Source: Pseudooceanicola batsensis HTCC2597
GTDB lineage: Bacteria; Pseudomonadota; Alphaproteobacteria; Rhodobacterales; Rhodobacteraceae
Length of the DNA: 64,000 nt
Direction: 5' to 3'
Assembly: GCF_000152725.1 (NCBI RefSeq)
Contig: NZ_CH724131.1
Span: 915,326 to 979,325, forward strand
The notes below the pieces were generated by a model. It was not told where the DNA came from, did not search any database, and worked only from the letters and a program-made list of their open reading frames with translations. This document shows, in pieces, positions 7,400 through 16,926 of the stretch (positions are counted from its first letter, which is position 1; every line of letters starts with the position of its first letter). Position numbers and translations under genes: made by a program.

Positions 7400-9568
7400 T
7401 CAGGCCGGGATCTTCCTGTCCCCGGACACGAGGCGGCTCACGACGTTCTCGATCATCCGAAGACCCGCCTCCTGGCCCAGCGACATGATCGATTCCGGAT
7501 GGAACTGCACCGCCGCAACCGGCAGTTCCCGGTGTTCCAGACCCATGACGACACCATCCGACGTGCGTGCGGTGACGCGCAGGGCCTCGGGCAGGGTCTG
7601 GGCGCGCGCGTGCAGCGAATGATACCGTCCGATCGTCACCGTCTCGGGCAGACCGGCAAAGACCAGCCCCGGCTCGGTCACCTGCACCCGCGAGGGTTTG
7701 CCGTGCATCGGCACCTCGAGCTGCGCCAGCTCGGCCCCGAAATACTCGGCGATCGCCTGCAGCCCGAGGCAGACGCCGAAGACCGGAAGCGCGCGGGCCA
7801 GCGCCTTGTCGATGGTGGCGCGGCAGTCGAAATCCTGCGGATTGCCGGGGCCGGGCGACAGCACGACCAGATCGGGCCGGTATTCGGCAAGGACATCGTC
7901 CGGCACCGGTGTCCGCACCGTCCGCACCTCGGCCCCGGTCTGGCGGAAATAGTTGGCCAGCGTGTGCACGAAACTGTCCTCGTGATCGACAAGCAGCACC
8001 CGCCGCCCCCGGCCCGTTTCAAGCCGCCAGCCGTCGCCCGGACCCTCGTTCGCCCGCACGTCGCCCCGGATCGCCGCGCGCATGGCGCTGGCCTTGAGCT
8101 CGGTCTCGGCCTCTTCCTCGTCGGGATCGCTGTCATAGAGCAGGGTCGCGCCGGCCCGCACCTCGGCCACGCCGTCCTTGATGCGGATCGTGCGCAGCGT
8201 GAGGCCGGTGTTCATGTCGCCGTCGAAGCCCATGGCCCCGACGGCCCCGCCATACCAGAACCGCGTCGATTTCTCGTGCCGTTCGATGAAGCGCATCGCC
8301 CAGAGTTTCGGCGCCCCCGTCACCGTGACCGCCCAGGCATGCGACAGGAAGGCATCGAAGGCATCCATCCCCTCGCGCAGCCGCCCCTCGATATGGTCGA
8401 CCGTGTGGATCAGCCGCGAATACATCTCGATCTGGCGCCGCCCGATCACCCGCACCGAGCCGGGATCGCACACCCGGCTCTTGTCGTTGCGGTCCACGTC
8501 CGAACACATCGTCAGCTCGCTCTCGTCCTTCTTGGACTGGAGCAGCTTGAGGATCTGCTCGCTGTCCTCGATGGCGTCCGCCCCGCGCCGGATCGTGCCC
8601 GAGATCGGGCAGGTCTCGACCCGTCGGCCCGTCACCCGGACGAACATCTCGGGCGAGGCGCCGACGAGGTATTCCCGTTCGCCCAGGTTCATGATGAACC
8701 CGAACGGCGCGGGGTTGATCTTCTTCAGCCTTTTGAAAATGGCCGAAGGGCTGTCCTTGCAGGGCTCGTAGAAAACCTGTCCCGGGACCACCTCGAACAG
8801 ATCGCCGCGCCGGAAGCTTTTCTTCGCCTCGCGCACCAGTTCCGCATATTCGCCCGGATTGTGATCGCCGCGCGGCACGTCCTGCGGCCCGCGTTCGAAC
8901 GGCTCGGCCGTGCCGCCGCCCTGCAATCCGGCGGTGCGCATCCGGCCATCGTCGAAATCGTACCGGTAACGGACGGCGCTGGCCGAATAGTGATCGGCCA
9001 CCAGAATGTCGTCGGCCAGGAATAGCACCAGGTCGCGCTGATCGGCGGGCCGCTCCAGATGGAATTCGATCGGCTCGAACTGGAAAGCGAGGTCATAACC
9101 GAAGGCGCCGTACAGCCCGAGGTGATGATCCTCGTCCGATTTGAACAGCGCCACGATCGCGCGCAGAACGGAAAAGACCGACGGCGCGCGCGACCGTTCC
9201 TCTTCGTCATAGACCCGGTCCGGATCGCGAAGGCGCAATGCGATCGCCTCGTCGCCGGGATCGAATTCGGCCACCTCCGGCAATTCCTCGACGGCGGGCC
9301 GCATCATGGCAAGCAGGACCCGGCCCCGCGGATTGAGAGCAGCAATCCGCATCGCCCGCCCGCGCGCCTCGATCATGACGGGCGGTTCGGTAAAGCCGAA
9401 TTCCCAGCGGGTATAGCGCCCCGGGTATTCGTAATTCGAGGAGAACAGCGCCCCCCGATGCGAATCCAGCGTCTCGGCAAGGCGTTCGGTATCCTGATGG
9501 TAATCGGCGGGGACGGCGCGTCGGGTCACGGTCAGGCCGCCGGCGGTCCGATAGGTCAGATCGGTCAT
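7400..9568 (-). CDS. trpEG: fused anthranilate synthase components I and II
   Basis: A 722-residue single-chain anthranilate synthase, converting chorismate and glutamine to anthranilate in tryptophan synthesis. Residues 1 to about 510 are the TrpE part ([12 protein letters not shown] near the Trp-binding pocket, [27 protein letters not shown]). Residues from about 520 are the TrpG glutamine amidotransferase, with Cys in [14 protein letters not shown] and His-Glu in QFHPESIMS. Fusions of this type are normal in alphaproteobacteria. A short Trp-containing reading frame with competing hairpins lies 60 bases upstream and probably attenuates expression. Confidence 0.95.
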   Translation of the reverse strand: MTDLTYRTAGGLTVTRRAVPADYHQDTERLAETLDSHRGALFSSNYEYPGRYTRWEFGFTEPPVMIEARGRAMRIAALNPRGRVLLAMMRPAVEELPEVAEFDPGDEAIALRLRDPDRVYDEEERSRAPSVFSVLRAIVALFKSDEDHHLGLYGAFGYDLAFQFEPIEFHLERPADQRDLVLFLADDILVADHYSASAVRYRYDFDDGRMRTAGLQGGGTAEPFERGPQDVPRGDHNPGEYAELVREAKKSFRRGDLFEVVPGQVFYEPCKDSPSAIFKRLKKINPAPFGFIMNLGEREYLVGASPEMFVRVTGRRVETCPISGTIRRGADAIEDSEQILKLLQSKKDESELTMCSDVDRNDKSRVCDPGSVRVIGRRQIEMYSRLIHTVDHIEGRLREGMDAFDAFLSHAWAVTVTGAPKLWAMRFIERHEKSTRFWYGGAVGAMGFDGDMNTGLTLRTIRIKDGVAEVRAGATLLYDSDPDEEEAETELKASAMRAAIRGDVRANEGPGDGWRLETGRGRRVLLVDHEDSFVHTLANYFRQTGAEVRTVRTPVPDDVLAEYRPDLVVLSPGPGNPQDFDCRATIDKALARALPVFGVCLGLQAIAEYFGAELAQLEVPMHGKPSRVQVTEPGLVFAGLPETVTIGRYHSLHARAQTLPEALRVTARTSDGVVMGLEHRELPVAAVQFHPESIMSLGQEAGLRMIENVVSRLVSGDRKIPA

Positions 9569-9587
9569 TGAGGTCTCGTTTCGAAAG

Positions 9588-9648
9588 GCGGGCGCCGGGT
9601 CCGGACGCCGCGTTGACAGGAAAAGGGATCAGCTGCGGAGCTTGCCGC
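9588..9648 (-). promoter_or_regulatory. candidate trp attenuator
   Basis: On the minus strand four segments can pair alternately: GCGG (9645-9648) with CCGC (9635-9638); that CCGC with GCGG in 9606-9611; and the latter within a strong hairpin at 9588-9611. The last hairpin is followed only by CTTTCG, so as a terminator it would be weak. The layout fits ribosome-dependent attenuation of trpEG. Confidence 0.5.
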
Positions 9649-9694
9649 GCCATCGCCCTTCGATCTGATTGCCCTGCCAGAGGATGCCGGTCAT
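9629..9694 (-). CDS. putative Trp leader peptide upstream of trpEG
   Basis: A 21-residue reading frame starting MTGILWQ and ending WRGKLRS, with Trp codons 6 and 15. GGAAGGG lies seven bases before the ATG, a strong ribosome site. It ends 60 bases before trpEG and overlaps the first pairing segments of the candidate attenuator. The two Trp codons are not adjacent, unlike the WWW run of rhizobial leaders, which makes the assignment less certain. Confidence 0.55.
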   Translation of the reverse strand: MTGILWQGNQIEGRWRGKLRS

Positions 9695-9867
9695 GGCACG
9701 TCCCTTCCGTTCAACGCCAATCGCTTATCAATCGCTCCGGGTCTTGTAAATGCCCGCCCGCGCGCAGCCGTGCATTGATGATCCCGCCGCGGTCTGCGCG
9801 CCCACCCTCGACCCCGCGAACCCTCTCGCTTAACGTCCGCCGCAACGCCACCACCACGAGGTCCGCC

Positions 9868-10884
9868 ATGACTTTGCCCCCCCTTCTTGACCGTCCTCTC
9901 GACATCTGCGTCTACGGCGCCGGCGCCATCGGCGGCGTCCTCGCCGCGACCCTGACCAGGGCGGCGGGCACGGGCGATCTCGGCAGGGTGACGGTGATCG
10001 CGCGGGGGCGGCATCTGGACGCGATGCAGCGGCAGGGGCTCCGCCTGCGGTCCCCCGACGGCAGCCACGAGACGATCGCCGTCACCGCCACGGACGACCC
10101 CGCATCCCTCCCGCGGCAGGACGTGGTGATCACCGCGCTCAAGGGCCACCAGATCCCACCCGAGGCCGACCGCCTCGCCGCGCTCATGGCCCCCCATGCC
10201 CGCATCCTGCCGGTCGTCAACGGCGTGCCCTGGTGGTATCCGATCCCCGACGGCGCGGGCGGCACGAAGGGCGTCGAGGAGGTCGATCCCGGTGGCGTTC
10301 TCTGGCGCACCATCGGCCCCGAACGCGCGATCGGCTCCATCGCCTATCTCGGCGCCTCGGTTCCGGAACCGGGGCTGATCTCCTACGACATTGCCGGCTA
10401 TCTCGACCTCGGCCGCCTGCCCGGCCAGGACCGTGGCGACGTCGCCCGCATCGCCGCCCTGCTCGAGGGCGCCGGCTGGATGATCCGGCAGACCGAGCCC
10501 TTCCAGAACGCCCTCTGGACCAAGATGATGTCGAACTGTTCGCTGAACGCCGTGTCGGCCATCACCCGGACCTCGAACGGCCTCAACCTGAAATCGCAGC
10601 CGATCCGGGACTTCACCGCCGCGATCATGGAGGAAGTGCGGGCCATCGCCGCCGCCGAGCAGGCCGAGATCGCCATGGCGACCGACAAGCGGCTGGACCT
10701 TGCCGGGCGCAATCCCGAGTTCAAGACCTCCACGCTTCAGGACCTCGAAAAGGGCCGGCCCATGGAGATCGAGCCGATCTTCGCGGCCGCCGTCGCCGTC
10801 GGCCGGGCCCGCGGCGTCCCCTGCCCCAACCTGGACCTCGCCACAGAGATCCTGCGCCAGGTCGACCGCAGCCTGGCATCGTAG
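9868..10884 (+). CDS. panE: 2-dehydropantoate 2-reductase (ketopantoate reductase) family
   Basis: A 338-residue NADPH-dependent reductase that turns ketopantoate into pantoate for CoA synthesis. The Rossmann motif CVYGAGAIGGVLAATLTRA is at the N-terminus. The C-terminal helical domain has NALWTKMMSNCSLNAVSAITR, with the catalytic lysine and asparagine, and later MEEVRAIA and EKGRPMEIEPI. CACGAGG precedes the ATG by seven bases. It is divergent from the trp leader and stands alone. Paralogues acting on other 2-keto acids are common, so the exact substrate is uncertain. Confidence 0.85.
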   Translation: MTLPPLLDRPLDICVYGAGAIGGVLAATLTRAAGTGDLGRVTVIARGRHLDAMQRQGLRLRSPDGSHETIAVTATDDPASLPRQDVVITALKGHQIPPEADRLAALMAPHARILPVVNGVPWWYPIPDGAGGTKGVEEVDPGGVLWRTIGPERAIGSIAYLGASVPEPGLISYDIAGYLDLGRLPGQDRGDVARIAALLEGAGWMIRQTEPFQNALWTKMMSNCSLNAVSAITRTSNGLNLKSQPIRDFTAAIMEEVRAIAAAEQAEIAMATDKRLDLAGRNPEFKTSTLQDLEKGRPMEIEPIFAAAVAVGRARGVPCPNLDLATEILRQVDRSLAS

Positions 10885-11235
10885 CCACGACGGACCGACC
10901 CGGGCCGCCGCGCTTCTCGGGCCCCGAGGATGACGGAGCGCGGGACGACAAGGGTTGCGACCTGTCTTCCGGCGCACGCGGAGATGCTGTTTCCCTCGCA
11001 ACGGCTTGCAGCGGCGCGCGCCGAGGTATCAACGCCAGAAGCGCAGCGTATGCCGAGCAAGTCGAGCGACGCCCCGCCTTTGAGCGCGACGCGCACAGCA
11101 CCGCCGCCAGAGGCATCCCGCGCCCCCCTGATTACCCCACGCCAGTGTCACCCTCGGACCCCGATCCGATGGTCACCCCATCGGGCGCACGGCCAGACCG
11201 CAGAGTCCCGGCCCTGACCCGAGGAAAGCAGTCCC
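10885..11235. other. non-coding gap between panE and ileS ends
   Basis: The two flanking genes converge here. The sequence is GC-rich with short inverted stretches, and I see neither a gene nor a clear intrinsic terminator. Confidence 0.4.
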
Positions 11236-14232
11236 TCAGCCGAGCGCCGCGTCGCACCGTCCGCAGACGCCGGGATGCGAATGGGTCCCCACATCGGGCA
11301 GGATCTTCCAGCAGCGCTGGCATTTCTCGCCCTCGGCCTTCTCGAAGACCACCGCGACATCGGGCACCTCGGGCAGGCGGTAGGCCTCGGCCGGGGCCGG
11401 ATCGCCGGTCAGGGAGATGCCCGAGGTGATGCAGACATCCTCGAAGGCCACGGCCTTGAGCGCCGCCAGCATCTCGGGATCCTCGACATGCACCACCGGC
11501 GCCGCCTCGAGCGAGGCGCCGATCACCTTGTCGGTCCGCTGCACCTCGAGCGCCGCCGTTACCACACGCCGCGCGGCCCGGACCCTGGCCCATTTCTCCG
11601 CCAGCGCATCGTCGCGCCAGGCCGACGGGGTGTCGGGGAAGTCCACCAGGTGCACCGAAGATCCCTCGCCCGGGTAACGCTCCAGCCAGACCTCCTCCAT
11701 CGTGAAGACGAGGATCGGCGCCAGCCACGTCGTCAGCCGGTGATAGAGCAGGTCGAGAACGGTCCGCGCCGCCCTGGCCCGGGTCGTGTCGCCATCGCAG
11801 TAGAGCGCGTCCTTGCGGATGTCGAAGTAGAAGGCCGACAGCTCCACCGTGGCGAAGTTGAAGACCGCCTGGAACATCGCCTGGAAATCGAAGCTGCGGT
11901 AGCCCTCGCGCACCGTTTCATCCAGAACGGCCATGCGGTGCAGCACCCATCTCTCCAGCTCCGGCATCTCCTCGGGCGCCACGCGATCCTCTTCGCGGAA
12001 ATCGGCGAGCGAGCCCAGCATGAACCGCAGCGTGTTGCGCAGCCGGCGATAGCTGTCGGCCACCCCCTTGAGGATCTCCGGCCCGATCCGCTGGTCGGCG
12101 GAATAATCCGCCTGCGCCACCCAGAGCCGCAGGATATCGGCACCGTACTGTTTCACCACCTCCTCGGGCAGGATGGTGTTGCCGAGCGACTTGGACATCT
12201 TGTTGCCCTTCTCGTCCAGCGTGAAGCCGTGCGTCACCACGTTGCGATAGGGCGCGCGCCCCTTGGTCCCGCAGGCCTGCAGCATCGAGGAATGGAACCA
12301 CCCCCGGTGCTGGTCCGTCCCCTCGAGGTAGACGTCAGCGATCCCGTCGGGTGCGCCATCCGCGCGGTCGCGCAGCACGAAGGCATGGGTCGAGCCGCTG
12401 TCGAACCACACGTCGAGGATGTCGAAGACCTGCTCGTAGCCCTCCGGATCCGCGTCGGTGCCAAGGAACCGCTCCTTCGCGCCGGGCTTGTACCAGGCAT
12501 CCGCGCCCTCGGCCTCGAAGGCCTCCGCGATCCGGGCGTTGACGGCCTCGTTCCGCAGCAGGAAATCCTCGTCCGTCGGCAGCGCCCCCTTCTTCACGAA
12601 GCAGGTCAGCGGCACGCCCCAGGCGCGCTGGCGCGACAGTACCCAGTCGGGACGGGATTCGATCATGGAATAGAGACGGTTGCGCCCCGTCCGCGGATGC
12701 CACTGCACCAGCTTGTCGATCGAGGCCAGCGCCCTTTCGCGGATCGTCCTGCCATAGGTGTCGTCGCCCCCGACCGGCCTGTCGATCGCGGCGAACCATT
12801 GCGGCGTGTTGCGATAGATCACCGGCGCCTTGGAGCGCCAGCTGTGCGGGTAGGAGTGCTTGATCCGCCCCCGGGCGAGCAGCCCGCCTACCTCGGCCAG
12901 CTTCTGGATGACGGCCGCGTTGGCGTCGCCCTCCCAATCGTTCTTCTTGGGCTTGGCCCGCAGGATGCGCTTGCCGCCGAAGAACGGCAGGTCCGCCCGG
13001 AACGAGCCATCGTCGAGCACGTTGTAGGTGATGACCTGTTCCAGCATTCCCAGCTCGCGGTAGAGCTCGTATTCCTCCATCCCGTGCGAGGGCGCGCAAT
13101 GGACGAAACCGGTGCCCTCGGTGTCGGTGACGAACGCGGCGGCGCGGAAATCGCGCAGCTCGTCCCACTCGCCCTCCGACCCCTCGGCGCCCGCAAGCGG
13201 ATGCGTCAGCCGCATCCCCTCGAGCTGCGAGGGCCGCACGTCGCGCAGTCGCCGGTACATGCCCTCGTCAAGCCGCGCCCGGCCCATGACCTCGGCCGCG
13301 AGGTTGTCGGCGAGGATGTAGCGGTCGCCGATGCGCGCCCAGCATTCCTCCGGCCGGCCGGTGATCTCATAGAGCCCGTATGAGATGTCCTCGCCGTAGA
13401 CCACGGCGCGGTTCGACGGGATGGTCCAGGGCGTCGTGGTCCAGATCACCACATGGGCACCCTCGAGCTCGCGGCGCAGCCGGGCATCGGCCTCGGCCAC
13501 CGCCGCGCGCCCCTCGTCGGTCTCCTCCTCGTCCGAGGGGATCATCTCGCGCCGGTCGAACTCGGCGACGCGGAACTTGACCCAGATGGTCGGGCTTTCC
13601 TTGTCGTGGTACTCGACCTCGGCCTCGGCCAGCGCGGTCTCCTCGACCGGCGACCACATCACGGGCTTCGACCCCTGGTAGAGCGTCCCGTTCATGAGGA
13701 ACTTCATGAATTCCTCGGCGATCACCCGTTCTGCGTGGAAATCCATCGTCAGGTAGGGATCGGCCCAGTTGCCGGTCACGCCCAGCCGCTTGAACTCCTC
13801 CCGCTGCACGTCGATCCAGGAGTCCGCGAAGGCCCGGCATTCCTGCCGGAAATCCACGACGTCCACCGCATCCTTGTCCATGCCCTTGGCGCGGTACTGC
13901 TCCTCGATCTTCCACTCGATCGGCAGCCCGTGACAGTCCCAGCCCGGCACGTAGCGCGCATCCCGTCCCATCATCTGGTGCGAGCGCACGATCATGTCCT
14001 TGAGGATCTTGTTCAGCGCATGGCCGATATGGAGGTTGCCGTTGGCATAGGGCGGCCCGTCATGCAGGACGAACGGCTCCCGTCCCTCCTTCTCGCGCAG
14101 GCGGTCGTAGACCCCGATCTCCTCCCACCTCTTCAGCCAGTCGGGCTCTCTCTTGGGCAGGCCCGCGCGCATCGGGAAATCGGTCTTCGGCAGGTTCAGG
14201 GTGTCTTTGTAGTCAGGCGTGTCGGCGCACAT
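11236..14232 (-). CDS. ileS: isoleucyl-tRNA synthetase
   Basis: A 998-residue class I synthetase that charges tRNA-Ile. The HIGH-type motif is in [14 protein letters not shown] near residue 65, the CP1 editing domain follows, and KMSKS is in [10 protein letters not shown] near residue 635. The C-terminal zinc knuckle has CQRCWK and CGRCDAALG. The length matches the bacterial family. An Ile-rich leader frame lies about 80 bases upstream with pairings that look like an attenuator, so expression probably responds to Ile-tRNA charging. Confidence 0.97.
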   Translation of the reverse strand: MCADTPDYKDTLNLPKTDFPMRAGLPKREPDWLKRWEEIGVYDRLREKEGREPFVLHDGPPYANGNLHIGHALNKILKDMIVRSHQMMGRDARYVPGWDCHGLPIEWKIEEQYRAKGMDKDAVDVVDFRQECRAFADSWIDVQREEFKRLGVTGNWADPYLTMDFHAERVIAEEFMKFLMNGTLYQGSKPVMWSPVEETALAEAEVEYHDKESPTIWVKFRVAEFDRREMIPSDEEETDEGRAAVAEADARLRRELEGAHVVIWTTTPWTIPSNRAVVYGEDISYGLYEITGRPEECWARIGDRYILADNLAAEVMGRARLDEGMYRRLRDVRPSQLEGMRLTHPLAGAEGSEGEWDELRDFRAAAFVTDTEGTGFVHCAPSHGMEEYELYRELGMLEQVITYNVLDDGSFRADLPFFGGKRILRAKPKKNDWEGDANAAVIQKLAEVGGLLARGRIKHSYPHSWRSKAPVIYRNTPQWFAAIDRPVGGDDTYGRTIRERALASIDKLVQWHPRTGRNRLYSMIESRPDWVLSRQRAWGVPLTCFVKKGALPTDEDFLLRNEAVNARIAEAFEAEGADAWYKPGAKERFLGTDADPEGYEQVFDILDVWFDSGSTHAFVLRDRADGAPDGIADVYLEGTDQHRGWFHSSMLQACGTKGRAPYRNVVTHGFTLDEKGNKMSKSLGNTILPEEVVKQYGADILRLWVAQADYSADQRIGPEILKGVADSYRRLRNTLRFMLGSLADFREEDRVAPEEMPELERWVLHRMAVLDETVREGYRSFDFQAMFQAVFNFATVELSAFYFDIRKDALYCDGDTTRARAARTVLDLLYHRLTTWLAPILVFTMEEVWLERYPGEGSSVHLVDFPDTPSAWRDDALAEKWARVRAARRVVTAALEVQRTDKVIGASLEAAPVVHVEDPEMLAALKAVAFEDVCITSGISLTGDPAPAEAYRLPEVPDVAVVFEKAEGEKCQRCWKILPDVGTHSHPGVCGRCDAALG

Positions 14233-14270
14233 GTCTCGCGGTCCGTCTCTTGATCTTCGATTTCTGGGAA

Positions 14271-14326
14271 AGGTCGGCGCGGCTGTCCATACGCCTTGTC
14301 CCGGCGTCTCTGCTCAGAGCGCCGGG
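14271..14326 (-). promoter_or_regulatory. candidate Ile-responsive attenuator of ileS
   Basis: Read on the minus strand, a strong hairpin at 14300-14326 (CCCGGCG with CGCCGGG plus an inner CTCT/AGAG stem) overlaps the end of the leader frame. Its 3' arm can instead pair at 14291-14307 (ACGCC with GGCGT). The downstream arm of that pairing can join a third hairpin at 14271-14297. This is a 1:2, 2:3, 3:4 arrangement. The U-run after the last stem is short (CCTTTCC). Confidence 0.6.
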
Positions 14327-14364
14327 CACATAATTCGAATGATGATCACGGTGCGGCCCATCAT
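14314..14364 (-). CDS. putative Ile leader peptide upstream of ileS
   Basis: A 16-residue reading frame, MMGRTVIIIRIMCPAL, with Ile at positions 7, 8, 9 and 11. TAAGG lies about seven bases before the first ATG. The frame ends about 80 bases before ileS and its last codons form the 5' arm of the 14300-14326 hairpin. A ribosome stalled at the Ile codons would keep that hairpin open. Confidence 0.7.
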   Translation of the reverse strand: MMGRTVIIIRIMCPAL

Positions 14365-14476
14365 GCGCGGCCTTATAGGCGGGCGGAGCCTGAGCGTAAA
14401 GCCGCGAACGGCCCTCGTCCCCGCATCCCCGCCGCGCGCGCCCCGGGTCGCGCCCTGCGGGCGCGATGCCTCCGGC

Positions 14477-14590
14477 GGGGATATTTTCCGGACCAAAGAA
14501 GCAGGGCCGCGGCGCCCCCTTCTTTGGTCCGGCAAGTATCCCGGGGGGAGGCACGGAACGTGCCGGGGGGCAGAGCCCCCCCGACCGAGG
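14477..14590. repeat. dispersed core-plus-hairpin element, two facing copies
   Basis: A reversed copy (TTCCGGACCAAAGAAG) and a direct copy (CTTCTTTGGTCCGGCAAGT at 14519) face each other. The direct copy continues into CCCGGGG and a hairpin GGGGGGC/GCCCCCC. Further copies are at 19313, 26445, 36561 and 40021. The stretch lies in the gap between the ileS leader and the next gene (14365-14693), which otherwise appears empty. Confidence 0.7.
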
Positions 14591-14693
14591 CCGGTGTCGG
14601 CCGAACCGCCGGGAACAGCGCGCGCCGGAGCACGGCGTCGTCCGCCACCCGACGCGCGGGGCGCGGCCGGGCACGGCGGACGGGTATGGGGAT

Positions 14694-15347
14694 TCAGCCG
14701 CGCGCGCGCCGCCGAAGGGCGCCGAGGCCCGCGACACCGCCCAGCAGGAGCAGGCCCGAGGCCGGCAGCGGAATTGCCGGGGCCGTCGAACTGATCGCGC
14801 CGACCGCGTCGATATCCGCGCCGGAGTAGACGCCCTCATGCGGTCCGAGGCCCGGATTGTCCGTCAGCCGCACGTAATAGTACTTTTCGAACGGAACGAC
14901 ACCGGCCTTGGCGTCGATGTCCAGGCTCGAGGGCTGTCCCGAGAAGTATCCGAAGTCGATCCAGCTGGACGCATCGACCGAGATCTCGACCCGGATGGAT
15001 TCGGTGGCGGAGCCGATCTCGAAGATATGCAGGTCGGGCGTATCGTCTCCCGAGGTGGTCAGCGCATTGTCGGTGAACCGCAGCGTGATCGAGCCGCCGC
15101 CGCCCAGCGACACGTAATTGTCGCAATTCCCGCTCGTGAAGTTCGGCGCACCGAGCGCGAGAGACGCGGTCTGGCAATTCCCCGATGTGGCGAAACCGCT
15201 GCCGGGCGAATAGTCGTGAACCGCATCCGCGAAGGACACGTCCCCCTCAGGAAAGGTGATCCCGTCGTAGGTGACCGGAGCGGCCTCTGCCGACTGGACG
15301 CCGAGGAAAACGGCTGCCGCGCCGAGGATCGAAGTCATGTAATTCAT
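14694..15347 (-). CDS. VPLPA-CTERM sorting domain protein
   Basis: A 217-residue secreted protein. A signal peptide (MNYMTSILGAAAVFLGVQ, cut near AEA) is followed by a beta-rich domain with CQTAS and CDNYVSLGGGG, and then IPLPASGLLLLGGVAG, a transmembrane segment and RRRARG. This tail is the VPLPA variant of PEP-CTERM, recognised and cut by an exosortase for export or surface anchoring. AAGGAG lies seven bases before the ATG. The central domain is not recognised. It is the first of four such proteins in the window, and no exosortase gene is present here. Confidence 0.85.
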   Translation of the reverse strand: MNYMTSILGAAAVFLGVQSAEAAPVTYDGITFPEGDVSFADAVHDYSPGSGFATSGNCQTASLALGAPNFTSGNCDNYVSLGGGGSITLRFTDNALTTSGDDTPDLHIFEIGSATESIRVEISVDASSWIDFGYFSGQPSSLDIDAKAGVVPFEKYYYVRLTDNPGLGPHEGVYSGADIDAVGAISSTAPAIPLPASGLLLLGGVAGLGALRRRARG

Positions 15348-15400
15348 CTTGGAACTCCTTTTGTGCAATGGGTTTTCACTATCGGAAAGAAGTGCGATTC

Positions 15401-16480
15401 TCAACCCCGCCGCCCGGCCTCTCCGCCATCCCGTCCCCCGTCGGAACCCGCACCGAAGAGCCCCGTGAGGGCCCGGCGCAGCAGGGTCGTGACCCGGGGC
15501 CGCCGCCCCTCGCCGAAGGGCATCGGCCGGCAGACCTCCATCGCCGCGACTCCCACCCGCGCGGTCAGGGCGCCGTTGACCACCCCCTCGCCGAAGCGGC
15601 GCGAGAGCCGTGCCAGGACGTTCCCGCCGAGGACCGAACCGATCATGTCGTCGCCGATAGCCACCGCTCCGGTGGCCACCAGATGCGTCATCACCGCCCG
15701 CGTCAGCCGGAGCGAGCCGAGCGTGCCCGACCGGCCGCCATAGACCTCGGCGACGCGCCGGATCATCCGCACGTTCGACGTCATCGCCGCCACCACGTCG
15801 GCGAAGGCCAGCGGGACCAGCGCGGTCACCGTCGCCACCTGCCGCGTCGCCGCCTCGACCTCGCGCAGGGCCATGGCGTCGAGCGGCGCCAGCAGTTCGG
15901 CCTCGGCCAGCTGCAGCAGCGCCGGCGCGTCGAACTGCTCGTCCCGGCGGTCCGCGAACCGCTCGTGGTGCCAGCGCAGCTCGTCCCGGCCGCGGTAGAG
16001 CGCATCCAGCCGTTCCGCCAGGCGGCGCGCCTTGGTCAGGTCCGCCTCGCTCAGCGCCGCCTCGGCCAGCCGGTGCAGCTCGTCCATCCGCGACAGGCGC
16101 GCGAAGGCCGCGAATTCCCTGACCACGATCGCCAGGCAGACCCCCGCGAAGGCCACGAGAAGCGCCGCCACCGCCCAGCCCGCCCAGGGCGTGGCCGCGA
16201 TCAGACCCGTGACGAAGCTCCAGGCCGCCGCCGTGACCGCCACCCCCAGCACCGCCAGCAAGAGCGACCAGAACCACCGCGCCAGTCGCGACGGGCGCCG
16301 CGCGGCCAATGTCGCCGCCATCTGCATCGCCTGTCCCCGCGGGGCCGTGCCGGGCCGGTCGTCGCCCCCCGGGTAAACGGGCCCCGAGGCATCGGGTACG
16401 GGCGGCGCATCGGCCGGTCCCGGCCCCGGCTTGCCCTCCAGCTCGATGATGACCGGGCCCCGGCGCTTGTCTTCGCTCAT
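15401..16480 (-). CDS. ycjF: YcjF/TIGR01620 family inner membrane protein
   Basis: A 359-residue protein with two transmembrane helices (about residues 68-90 and 98-118), a helical cytoplasmic middle part, and a C-terminal DUF697-like region (VTALVPLAFADVVAAMTSNVRMIRRVAEVYGGRSG). In enterobacteria YcjF pairs with the GTPase-like YcjX. Here it is the third gene of ycjX-GNAT-ycjF, overlapping the GNAT gene by four bases. Its role is unknown beyond membrane stress association. Confidence 0.82.
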   Translation of the reverse strand: MSEDKRRGPVIIELEGKPGPGPADAPPVPDASGPVYPGGDDRPGTAPRGQAMQMAATLAARRPSRLARWFWSLLLAVLGVAVTAAAWSFVTGLIAATPWAGWAVAALLVAFAGVCLAIVVREFAAFARLSRMDELHRLAEAALSEADLTKARRLAERLDALYRGRDELRWHHERFADRRDEQFDAPALLQLAEAELLAPLDAMALREVEAATRQVATVTALVPLAFADVVAAMTSNVRMIRRVAEVYGGRSGTLGSLRLTRAVMTHLVATGAVAIGDDMIGSVLGGNVLARLSRRFGEGVVNGALTARVGVAAMEVCRPMPFGEGRRPRVTTLLRRALTGLFGAGSDGGRDGGEAGRRG

Positions 16481-16926
16481 CTCACGGCCTCCGCCTGCCA
16501 GACCAGCCGGATGTCCGGCAGCCTCTCGTCATTCTCCGCCCCGTCCGTCCGCCAGGCCTCGTCAAAGCCGAGCCGGTCGTAGAACTTCCGCGCGCCCACG
16601 TTGGCGACGAAGGTGTTCAGCTCCAGCCGCGCGCAGGCGGCCATGGCATCCTCGATCAGCCGCCGCCCGACGCCCGAGCCGCGCGCGCCCCGCGCCACGT
16701 AGAGGGCGTGGACGAACTCCTCTTCGCGCGCCAGGAACCCCCGGATCGCGCCGTTGTCGGCCACCCGCACCCAGCCCAGGTCGATCAGGTGCCCGACATG
16801 GGCGATGTCCTCGGCCGCGCTGTGCAGCAGCGGCATCCACCGATGTTCGCGCACCGCCTGCGTCAGGATCGCCCCGACCGAGCCCGCATCGAGCGGCCGC
16901 GCATCCCGGATCACCAGCGGGCTCAC
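16477..16926 (-). CDS. GNAT-family N-acetyltransferase
   Basis: A 149-residue acetyltransferase. LYVARGARGSGVGRRLIEDAM is the acetyl-CoA-binding motif A, and NTFVANVGARKFYDRLGFDEAWR is the typical C-terminal motif. Substrate unknown. It overlaps both ycjX and ycjF by four bases, so translation is coupled and co-function or at least co-regulation is likely. Confidence 0.85.
   Translation of the reverse strand: MSPLVIRDARPLDAGSVGAILTQAVREHRWMPLLHSAAEDIAHVGHLIDLGWVRVADNGAIRGFLAREEEFVHALYVARGARGSGVGRRLIEDAMAACARLELNTFVANVGARKFYDRLGFDEAWRTDGAENDERLPDIRLVWQAEAVR

Noticed and set aside
11275..13383. A 702-codon open frame antisense to ileS
   Set aside because: Shadow frame; the ileS frame has all class I synthetase motifs.
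14233..14364. T-box riboswitch upstream of ileS
   Set aside because: No T-box sequence (TGGNACCGCG) or stem I is visible; a translated leader explains the region better.
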